DNA of 7,002 nucleotides from Candidatus Binataceae bacterium (GTDB lineage Bacteria > Desulfobacterota > Binatia > Binatales > Binataceae), in NCBI GenBank assembly GCA_030042765.1, contig JASHZA010000310.1:1-7002 (forward strand). Reading direction: 5' to 3'. The translations under genes were made by a program, and so were the position numbers. Below are positions 1 through 5,547 of this stretch, in pieces. The notes under the pieces were generated by a model. It saw only the letters and a list, made by a program, of their open reading frames with translations, made no database searches and had not been told where the DNA came from. Within the stretch, counting starts at the first letter, position 1. Each line of letters opens with the position of its first letter.

Positions 1-477
1 GTCAACCGCAACGAGCTCGACTTGAAGAAAGTCGTCGGCGGGCTGCTGGTGCAAACACCCGACACCGCGATCGAGGACGCGCGCGAGGCCAAGGTCGTGA
101 CCAAACGCGCTCCCACCGCGGCCGAGTTGCGCGCTCTCAACTTCGGAATCCGGGTCTCCAAGCACGTGAAATCCAACGCGATTGCGTTTGTCACCGAGGA
201 CCGCACTCTTGCAGTCGGCGGCGGCGCGACTTCGCGGATCGACCCGGTCTATGCCGCGCGCGAGAAGGCCGCCCGGCTCGGCGTTTCGTTGAACGGCTCG
301 GTGCTCTGTTCTGAAGCCCTGTTCCCCTTTCCCGACGGACCGACTCTGGCGGCCGAGGCTGGAGCGACGGCGATCGCACAGCCGGGTGGTGCCATGCGCG
401 ACGCCGAGGTAATCGAAGCCGCGGACAAATTTGACCTGGCGATGGTTTTCACGGGCGTGCGCCATTTCCGGCATTAG
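1..477 (+). CDS. purH: PurH C-terminal part (AICAR transformylase domain), 5' truncated by window
   Basis: This is the last 158 codons of bifunctional AICAR formyltransferase/IMP cyclohydrolase, the enzyme for the final two steps of de novo IMP synthesis in the cytoplasm. The frame is open from base 1, so the true start and the N-terminal cyclohydrolase domain lie upstream. Visible family signatures are the KSNAIAFV stretch (the Asn, codon at 175-177, matches the active-site Asn of the KSN motif in known PurH), SEALFPFPDG (usually SDAFFPF), QPGGAMRDAEVI, and the diagnostic end VFTGVRHFRH. The gene ends with TAG and is followed by a 69-nt gap before purD, the next pathway neighbour. The catalytic Lys-His pair known for the family lies upstream and cannot be checked. 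I see nothing suggesting a broken gene. Confidence 0.96.
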   Translation, partial: VNRNELDLKKVVGGLLVQTPDTAIEDAREAKVVTKRAPTAAELRALNFGIRVSKHVKSNAIAFVTEDRTLAVGGGATSRIDPVYAAREKAARLGVSLNGSVLCSEALFPFPDGPTLAAEAGATAIAQPGGAMRDAEVIEAADKFDLAMVFTGVRHFRH

Positions 478-514
478 CGCGCTCTTCTCCTGTTCCGACT
501 GGTTCCACCGCGAT

Positions 515-531
515 CAATTCCGCAGGAATTG
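515..531. repeat. Perfect 7-bp inverted repeat overlapping the purD promoter
   Basis: CAATTCC (515-521), spacer GCA, GGAATTG (525-531) is a perfect inverted repeat. One more A/T pair (513/533) is possible across a mismatch. The right arm includes the TG of the extended -10 element upstream of purD, so a protein bound here would occlude RNA polymerase. It could be an operator. It could also be a small hairpin in read-through purH mRNA, but the T-run expected of an intrinsic terminator is absent. It does not resemble the known E. coli PurR site or the Bacillus PurBox as I know them. Confidence 0.5.
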
Positions 532-538
532 GTATAAT
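530..538 (+). promoter_or_regulatory. Extended -10 promoter for purD (probably leaderless or near-leaderless)
   Basis: TGG followed by TATAAT (533-538) is a perfect extended -10 element. No convincing -35 hexamer is seen 16-18 nt upstream, which extended -10 promoters tolerate. The expected start of transcription is about base 545, and the purD ATG is at 547. The mRNA would therefore have a leader of 0-3 nt. This agrees with the lack of a Shine-Dalgarno at normal distance: the only AGGA, at 524-527, is 19 nt from the ATG. In a GC-rich region a perfect TATAAT at exactly this place is unlikely to be chance. Confidence 0.6.
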
Positions 539-546
539 CCCCGTCA

Positions 547-1872
547 ATGAAGGTCCTCGTCGTCGGGAAGGGTGGGCGCGAGCATGCGCTGTGCTGGCGG
601 CTCAACCAGAGCCCCTCCGTATGGGGGCTTTACTGCGCGAGCGGAAGCCCGGGGATCAACCAGATCGCCAAGCCGGTGGATATCGCGCCGGCCGACGTCG
701 CAGGGCTCGCCAAATTCGCCCGTGCGAATTCTATCGATTTGACGATCGTCGGCCCGGAAGATCCACTCGCTGCTGGCATCGCCGACGAATTCGAGCGCCA
801 GGGATTGCGCATCTTCGGGCCGTCAAAAGCCGCCGCCCAGCTGGAGGCTAGCAAGGCCTTCGCAAAGTCGGTCATGCGCGAGGCGGGAGTGCCCACCGCG
901 AATTTCGAGGTGTTCGACGATGCCTCCGCCGCCTGCCGATATGTGACGAGCCGCAAGGGGCCGCTGGTGGTCAAGGCGGACGGGCTCGCGCTGGGCAAAG
1001 GCGTCACCGTATGCGCCGACACCGAAAGCGCTCTGCGCGCGATTGCGGAAGCGATGGAGGAGCGGCGCTTTGGGACGGCCGGGGCACGGCTCGTGATCGA
1101 GGAGCGGCTGACGGGAGAGGAACTATCCTTTTTTGCCCTGGCTGACGGCGTCGACGCGATTCCGCTCGGGTTCGTGCAGGATCACAAGCCGGTCCTGGAC
1201 GGAGATCGCGGGCCGAACACCGGCGGGATGGGCGCTTATGCGCCGGTACCGCGCTACGGCACGGCGTTCGAGACGCGCGTGATGAACGAGGTGGTGCGGC
1301 CGACGTTAAAGATGATGGCGGCGCGCGGCACGCCGTTTCGCGGTGTGCTGTTTGCGGGCCTGATGGTGGACGGTGACGCGGTTAATGTTCTCGAATTCAA
1401 CGTTCGTTTCGGAGATCCGGAGTGCGAACCGCTGATGATGCGGTACGAAGGCGATCTGGCCGAAGCGCTGCTCGCAGTAGCGGAAGGGCGGGCGCGCGAC
1501 GCGGTGGTCAAGCTGTCGGCGCGCAGCGCCGTCAGCGTGGTCCTGACCTCCGGGGGATATCCGGGCGATTATCGCAAGGGACTGCCGATCAGCGGGCTCG
1601 GACGAATCGACGGCGCCGAACCGTCCGAGCTGAAGGTCCACTGGGCATTGGACAAAATCCGGGTGAAAGTCTTTCACGCCGGAACCGCGATGCGCGATGG
1701 CCAGCTTGTTACCGACGGCGGGCGTGTGCTTGCGGTTACCGCGCTAGCGGATAGCCTCGAGCAAGCGGTGGCCACCGCGTACGAGGCTGCCGACATGATC
1801 GAGTTCGAAGGCAAGCACATGCGCCGCGATGTCGCACGTCGCGCTCTCGGGCGCGATGCCGCGAGAGGCTGA
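547..1872 (+). CDS. purD: Phosphoribosylamine-glycine ligase (GAR synthetase, PurD)
   Basis: PurD joins glycine to 5-phosphoribosylamine using ATP, giving glycinamide ribonucleotide, the second step of de novo purine synthesis. The protein has 441 residues, close to the usual 420-440. In order it shows the N-terminal GKGGREHAL (7-15), VGPEDPLAAGI (68-78), the ATP-grasp stretch VVKADGLALGKGV (141-153), QDHKPVLDGDRGPNTGGMGAY (211-231), the GARS signature region EFNVRFGDPE (283-292), and a C-terminal domain with GGYPGDYRKG (336-345), FHAGT (376-380) and TDGGRVLAVTA (389-399). All expected motifs are intact. The GKGGREH variant, with Lys where Gly, Ser or Asn is common, is a mild oddity. The ATG at 547 is chosen because family homology begins right at residue 1 (MKVLVVGxGGREHAL). 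There is no proper Shine-Dalgarno, consistent with the promoter just upstream. It is the first gene of a tight four-gene run. Confidence 0.97.
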   Translation: MKVLVVGKGGREHALCWRLNQSPSVWGLYCASGSPGINQIAKPVDIAPADVAGLAKFARANSIDLTIVGPEDPLAAGIADEFERQGLRIFGPSKAAAQLEASKAFAKSVMREAGVPTANFEVFDDASAACRYVTSRKGPLVVKADGLALGKGVTVCADTESALRAIAEAMEERRFGTAGARLVIEERLTGEELSFFALADGVDAIPLGFVQDHKPVLDGDRGPNTGGMGAYAPVPRYGTAFETRVMNEVVRPTLKMMAARGTPFRGVLFAGLMVDGDAVNVLEFNVRFGDPECEPLMMRYEGDLAEALLAVAEGRARDAVVKLSARSAVSVVLTSGGYPGDYRKGLPISGLGRIDGAEPSELKVHWALDKIRVKVFHAGTAMRDGQLVTDGGRVLAVTALADSLEQAVATAYEAADMIEFEGKHMRRDVARRALGRDAARG

Positions 1873-1892
1873 CAATTCAGCGTTCTGCAACT

Positions 1893-1896
1893 GGAG
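1893..1896 (+). promoter_or_regulatory. Shine-Dalgarno supporting a TTG start
   Basis: GGAG lies 12 nt before the TTG at 1909, a somewhat long spacing. It is the main support for starting the YrdC-domain gene at TTG 1909 rather than at the in-frame GTG 1951. Confidence 0.4.
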
Positions 1897-1908
1897 CGTG
1901 ATACCGCT

Positions 1909-2553
1909 TTGTCGGACGCAATCAGCAAGGCCGCCAGTGACGACGCCGGGGTGATCGCGGAGGCGATCCGGGCGCTGCGTGAGGGTGAACTCGTCGTCTA
2001 TCCGACCGAGACGTTCTATGCGCTGGGCGCCGACCCGTTTTCCGAGGCCGCACTCGCACGGTTGTTCGAGGTGAAGGGGCGCGAACCCGGCAAGGCGGTT
2101 GCGCTGATCGCGGCCGATACGGTTTCCGCTCTCTCGCTGGCGCGCGAGATTCCCGCGGACGCCCGCCGACTCGCCGACGCCTTCTGGCCGGGTCCGCTCA
2201 CGATCGTTGTGAATGCGCGCGCCGGTTTGCCGGCAGGCCTGATTGGCACTGACGGCGGAATTGGCGTGCGCGTCTCACCGCATCCGACAGCCCGAGCATT
2301 GGCGGCGGGGTTGGGGCATCCGGTCACCGCGACCAGCGCGAATCTGTCAGGTCATCTTGCGGCGATTACACTTGGCGAGGCGCGCGCGGCGTTTGGCGAA
2401 AAAGTTAAAGTTTACCTTGACGGCGGCACGCTCGCGGGCGGCGCGCCTAGTACCCTCGTTGGCTTTGAGGCAGAGGGTTTTCGGATGATTCGTAACGGGG
2501 CCGTCAGCGAACGCGAGATCGCCGCAGTGCTCGAAGCGGGGAAATGCGAATGA
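1909..2553 (+). CDS. tsaC: L-threonylcarbamoyladenylate synthase (TsaC/Sua5/YrdC family)
   Basis: This enzyme is expected to make threonylcarbamoyl-AMP from threonine, bicarbonate and ATP, the first step of the t6A37 modification of ANN-decoding tRNAs. The 214-residue product is a single YrdC domain without the extra C-terminal Sua5 domain. Motifs are YPTETFYALG (31-40), the Lys-x-Arg of EVKGREPGKAVAL (54-66), WPGPLT (93-98), GVRVSPHP (119-126), TSANLSG (142-148) and PSTLV (180-184). The start is uncertain. TTG 1909 has GGAG 12 nt upstream, while GTG 1951 would give a protein 14 residues shorter that keeps the whole domain. The gene sits 36 nt after purD in the same reading frame, separated by one TGA. 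Its end overlaps the next gene as ATGA. The YciO paralogue is an alternative assignment that I cannot exclude from motifs alone. Confidence 0.9.
   Translation: MSDAISKAASDDAGVIAEAIRALREGELVVYPTETFYALGADPFSEAALARLFEVKGREPGKAVALIAADTVSALSLAREIPADARRLADAFWPGPLTIVVNARAGLPAGLIGTDGGIGVRVSPHPTARALAAGLGHPVTATSANLSGHLAAITLGEARAAFGEKVKVYLDGGTLAGGAPSTLVGFEAEGFRMIRNGAVSEREIAAVLEAGKCE
2538..2542 (+). promoter_or_regulatory. Shine-Dalgarno deciding the DUF1015 start
   Basis: GGGGA ends 7 nt before ATG 2550 but only 1 nt before the alternative in-frame ATG 2544. This favours 2550, which also forms the classic ATGA stop-start overlap with the upstream gene. Confidence 0.4.
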
Positions 2554-3839
2554 GTCTTCTCGGCCAGCGTATACAGCCTTTCGCCGCGCTAATCTTCAAT
2601 CGCGGACGGTGCGGTTCACTCAAAGATGTGGTTGCGCCACCGTACGATCTGATCGACGCGAAGCGCCAGGACGAACTCTATGCGCGCAGTCCGAACAACG
2701 TCGTGCGCCTCGAACTCAATCGTGAGGCCGACCCGTACGGAGCGGCGGCCGCTACGCTGCGGCAATGGATCACCGATCGCGTTGTCGAACGTGCCGCACG
2801 TCCAGCGGTCTATTCATATACGCAGAAGTTCGATCTCGACGGGCAACGCCTGACGCGTCATGGGCTGATCGTGCGGATTCGGATCGAGGAGTTCGCTGCC
2901 GGACGCATCCTGCCGCACGAGCGCACATTTCCGAAGGCCAAAGAGGACCGGTTGCGCCTGCTCACCGCGACTCGCACCAATATCAGCCCGATCTTCGGAC
3001 TCTATCCGTCGGGCGACGCCGCGCTGGCCGGCCTGCTTTCGGAGGTCGCCGCGCGGGTGCCGCTGATCGAAGTCACCGACGACATGGGAATTGCCAACGA
3101 AGTGCGCGAGATAGCCGCGGCGCAGGAGATTGCGATCGTGCAGCGCGCGCTCGCGGACGCGCGAATACTGATCGCCGACGGCCATCATCGCTACGAAACC
3201 GCGCTCGAGTATCGCCGCCGCAGACGCAGCGCCGACGGAAATCCGGACTCGGTCGAGCCCTATGATTACGCAATGATGACGCTGGTCGCTTTCGACGATC
3301 CCGGACTCGTGATTCTGCCGACTCATCGCGTGATTCACGACTTGCCCGCGGACGCGATCGCGTCGTTCGAGGTGTGCGCCCGCGAAAACTTCGACGTCGA
3401 CGGCTATAGCGATCCAGCCGCCTTGTGCTCCGCTCTTGCCGCACAGGGTCGCGGAGCGCTGGGGGTAGCGCTCAGAGGGGATCGCACGCTGAGAATTTTG
3501 CGTCTGCGCGATCGCCGGGCATTAGCGGCGGCAATCCCGGATGCCGCAAGCGAGGTGCGCGAACTCGACGTCTCGATCCTTCACGCGCTGGTTCTCGACC
3601 GCATCTTCCACATCAAGCCCGAGGCAGTTCGCGCTGGCGGCACTATCGAATACACGATCGACGCGCGTGGGGCGGTCGCTGCGGTCGCCTCGGGGAGGGC
3701 GGCCGGGGCCTTCCTGATGAACCCACCCACCGTACACGACGTCGAGCGGGTAAGCGGAGCGGGTGCGACGATGCCGGAAAAGTCCACCTATTTCCATCCG
3801 AAGCTTCTCACCGGCCTGGTGATGAATCCCCTGGACTGA
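2550..3839 (+). CDS. DUF1015 family protein (function unknown)
   Basis: This is a 429-residue cytosolic-looking protein with full-length similarity to the DUF1015 family, whose biochemical role is not established to my knowledge. Family hallmarks in order are DVVAPPYDLI (26-35), YARSPNNVVRLEL (44-56), HERTFPKAKEDR (123-134), the strongly conserved ADGHHRYETALEYR (209-222), LPTHRV (256-261), and the C-terminal block MPEKSTYFHPKLLTGLVMNPLD (408-429). No signal peptide or membrane segment is seen. The start is set at ATG 2550 (ATGA overlap with the TsaC-type gene, GGGGA 7 nt upstream); ATG 2544 would add two residues. The TsaC-type gene precedes it with overlap and the phosphatase gene follows after 1 nt, so it is probably co-translated with both. 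The His-rich GHHRYET motif looks like a catalytic or metal/phosphate-binding centre, but that is inference. Confidence 0.92.
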   Translation: MSLLGQRIQPFAALIFNRGRCGSLKDVVAPPYDLIDAKRQDELYARSPNNVVRLELNREADPYGAAAATLRQWITDRVVERAARPAVYSYTQKFDLDGQRLTRHGLIVRIRIEEFAAGRILPHERTFPKAKEDRLRLLTATRTNISPIFGLYPSGDAALAGLLSEVAARVPLIEVTDDMGIANEVREIAAAQEIAIVQRALADARILIADGHHRYETALEYRRRRRSADGNPDSVEPYDYAMMTLVAFDDPGLVILPTHRVIHDLPADAIASFEVCARENFDVDGYSDPAALCSALAAQGRGALGVALRGDRTLRILRLRDRRALAAAIPDAASEVRELDVSILHALVLDRIFHIKPEAVRAGGTIEYTIDARGAVAAVASGRAAGAFLMNPPTVHDVERVSGAGATMPEKSTYFHPKLLTGLVMNPLD

Positions 3840-3840
3840 G

Positions 3841-4491
3841 ATGACCGACGGCCGTTTCCTGATCCTGGTGCGCCACGGCGAAACCGTCGGCAATTCCAGT
3901 ATCCGCTATTTTGGGCGTACCGACGTGCTCTTATCGGGGCTCGGACAGGCGCAGATGCGCGCTGTCGCCAACTGGCTGGAGTCGAACTTGCACACCTGCC
4001 ATTTTGCCCCCGTCTTTGCGAGTCCGTTGGGCCGCGCAACGGAGGGTGCGCGTCTGATCGCTGGAACCGCAGCGCGGGTGGTTGAAATTCAAGAATTCGT
4101 CGAAGTTGACTTCGGCCTGTTCGAGGGCCTCACTGCCGAAGAAATCCGCGAGCGCTACCCGGTCGAATTCAATCGATGGAACCGGGACCGCCTCGATCCC
4201 GCCTATACCTACCCCGGGGGCGAGAACCGCGCGGCATTCGTCGAGCGGGTCGGGCGCGGAGCTAAACGGATCCTTGAATTGCTCGATGGCACCGCCGCGA
4301 TACTCACCGACAGGTACGCCGCCCTGCTCGTGGCGCATCGCGGCGTGATTCGCGCGATCACTCAGCGCCTGGTTGGCGTCGAACCGGTGATCGAACTGGG
4401 TTCGATTCAGGTTCTGAGGCGGACGTCGGGAAATCCCGGATGGCGCGCCGAAGCGCTCGACGTCACCGAGCATTTGCGCGGCGTCGAGTAG
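3841..4491 (+). CDS. Histidine phosphatase family protein (phosphoglycerate mutase-like)
   Basis: This 216-residue protein belongs to the branch-1 histidine phosphatase (PGM-like) superfamily, which transfers phosphate through a phospho-histidine. It shows the RHGE motif with Arg11 and nucleophile His12, FASPLGRATEGA with Arg65, the probable proton-donor Glu88 in EVDFGLFEGLTAEEIRERYP (88-107), YPGGENRAAFVERV (124-137), and the second catalytic His166 in VAHRGVIRAI. All four core catalytic residues appear present. The second motif reads AHRG where S/AHGG is usual. Length and the FGLFEG/YPGGE pattern resemble alpha-ribazole phosphatase (CobC) and GpmB-like broad phosphatases, but there are no cobalamin genes nearby, so I leave the substrate open. 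It starts 1 nt after the DUF1015 stop, with only a weak GGA at 3833-3835, which suggests translational coupling. It ends 26 nt from the convergent methyltransferase. Confidence 0.92.
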   Translation: MTDGRFLILVRHGETVGNSSIRYFGRTDVLLSGLGQAQMRAVANWLESNLHTCHFAPVFASPLGRATEGARLIAGTAARVVEIQEFVEVDFGLFEGLTAEEIRERYPVEFNRWNRDRLDPAYTYPGGENRAAFVERVGRGAKRILELLDGTAAILTDRYAALLVAHRGVIRAITQRLVGVEPVIELGSIQVLRRTSGNPGWRAEALDVTEHLRGVE

Positions 4492-4517
4492 ACGCTGCCG
4501 CGTGCTCCAGGGTGGGG

Positions 4518-5306
4518 TCAGGACCTCGCGCGCTGCAACACCGCCATCCAGCGCCCGTAGCACAACTCGAGCGGCTTCGTGAACGACAAGTCGCTGTAGG
4601 CCGCGATCATCTCGAAACATCCCGACGCCCGCGCGGCGAGTTCCATCAGCGGCGGGATCATGTAACGCACCGGTATAAGGTCGCGAGTCACGACGGTTCT
4701 ATCCGGGAAGCGGATCGTGCATTCGAGTTCGTAAATCGAATGCATTGCTTCATACCAGACGATCGGCCGATGGTACTCGCGTACCATGACGCGCGCCTGC
4801 CCCACGCGCACCATTCGACGGCGCCACAGCTTGCGTGTTCTCAACAGCTCGACTCCGTCATGTCGGTCGATATCGATGCAGTAGAGACCGCCGGGCCGCA
4901 ACAGCCTCGCGACAGACTTAAAGTGCGACATCAGGTCCGCATTTGTCGTCATTACCGGGAACGTTTCCGACATGAAAAACGCGGCGTCGAACTGATCCTC
5001 GGACAGGCGAAAGCTTTCGATTCGCCGGCGATAGAAGCGCATATGATCGAGCCCGCTCGACTCCCGCCGCCCCGCCCCAATCATCGTCGGCGAGCGGTCG
5101 ATACCCGCGACTTCGATCCCCGCGCGAGCGAGAATCTGGCCGTGCGGTGAATTGCCGCAGGCGATATCCAGCACGCGGCGCAGCGGACGCTTGAGGTGGC
5201 GCCGCCACACCATTTGCATGAATTCGGTTTCACGCTCGATTTCCCCGGGCTGTTCCATATGGACCCGCCGAAATATATCGGGGAATTCGTAGATGCTCGG
5301 TTCCAT
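4518..5306 (-). CDS. Class I SAM-dependent methyltransferase, substrate unknown
   Basis: The 262-residue protein has a Rossmann-type SAM-binding domain. Motif I is VLDIACGNSPHG (45-56), followed by GIEVAGIDRSPTMI, where the acidic residue after the second strand would bind the SAM ribose. FDAAFFMSETFPVM fits the motif II region, and SVARLLRPGGLYCIDID the motif III region. The N-terminal MEPSIYEFPDIFRRVH resembles the leader helix of many small-molecule methyltransferases (Y-x-x-P-x-I/L-Y/F). The frame stays open upstream to 5723, but that part overlaps the opposite CoA-transferase gene and carries no recognisable domain. An ATG at 5375 is the only moderate alternative start. ATG 5306 is preferred because family similarity begins there. 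There is no Shine-Dalgarno, but a TANNNT box sits 8 nt upstream. The target cannot be told from sequence. Confidence 0.88.
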   Translation of the reverse strand: MEPSIYEFPDIFRRVHMEQPGEIERETEFMQMVWRRHLKRPLRRVLDIACGNSPHGQILARAGIEVAGIDRSPTMIGAGRRESSGLDHMRFYRRRIESFRLSEDQFDAAFFMSETFPVMTTNADLMSHFKSVARLLRPGGLYCIDIDRHDGVELLRTRKLWRRRMVRVGQARVMVREYHRPIVWYEAMHSIYELECTIRFPDRTVVTRDLIPVRYMIPPLMELAARASGCFEMIAAYSDLSFTKPLELCYGRWMAVLQRARS

Positions 5307-5314
5307 GGGCGCAT

Positions 5315-5320
5315 AGCTTA
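5315..5320 (-). promoter_or_regulatory. Possible -10 box for a leaderless methyltransferase transcript
   Basis: On the minus strand TAAGCT (TANNNT type) lies exactly 8 nt before ATG 5306, the same spacing as TATAAT before purD. A poor TTGGAG lies 17 nt further upstream. The hexamer is weak on its own. The support is the matching spacing and the absence of a Shine-Dalgarno. Confidence 0.3.
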
Positions 5321-5360
5321 GCGGCGCGCGGCAAAGCCTCCAAAACCGCGGTGCGGAATC

Positions 5361-5373
5361 GGCTAAATTAGCC
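5361..5373. repeat. Perfect 13-nt palindrome in divergent intergenic region
   Basis: GGCTAA-A-TTAGCC is a perfect inverted repeat of 6-bp arms around one base. It is AT-rich in the centre and lies between two divergently transcribed genes. It sits about 55-67 nt upstream of the methyltransferase start and about 80-90 nt upstream of the predicted CoA-transferase transcription start. It is a candidate binding site for a dimeric regulator. No second copy was noticed in the window. Confidence 0.4.
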
Positions 5374-5416
5374 ATCGTGCGACAGGGATTCACCTTCGCC
5401 CCGCGTTCATTCATGC

Positions 5417-5445
5417 TTGAGATATCGGTGATGCCGCGTGATAAT
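5417..5445 (+). promoter_or_regulatory. Sigma70-type promoter for the CoA-transferase gene
   Basis: TTGAGA (5417-5422), a 17-nt spacer and GATAAT (5440-5445) match 5 of 6 bases of each consensus hexamer at the optimal spacing. Transcription would start near 5452, giving a leader of about 96 nt before the ATG at 5548. The orientation and position fit the CaiB/BaiF gene. Confidence 0.5.
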
Positions 5446-5531
5446 GCGCGCGCTGCGAGTTTCAAAGCCGTGCTCGCCACGCTGGTTTTGCGAGAAGGTC
5501 GCCACCGCGGCAGGATGCGAAACAGTCGCTC

Positions 5532-5537
5532 GAGGAG
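5532..5537 (+). promoter_or_regulatory. Shine-Dalgarno deciding the CoA-transferase start
   Basis: GAGGAG ends 10 nt before ATG 5548. It supports this start over the in-frame GTG at 5377, which would add 57 arginine-rich residues without family similarity and would overlap the predicted promoter. Confidence 0.55.
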
Positions 5538-5547
5538 CCGTAAGTCG

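Noticed and set aside
515..531. Reading the CAATTCC/GGAATTG repeat as an intrinsic terminator of purH
   Set aside because: The stem is short and AT-containing and is followed by GGTATAATCC rather than a T-run. An operator or promoter role fits better.
3931..4620. Minus-strand frame of 229 codons antisense to the phosphatase gene
   Set aside because: No recognisable protein family. It overlaps both the phosphatase and methyltransferase genes and is best explained as a high-GC shadow frame.
4440..5150. Plus-strand frame of 236 codons antisense to the methyltransferase gene
   Set aside because: The composition is rich in Arg, His and Pro with no motif. The opposite strand carries clear methyltransferase motifs, so this is a shadow.
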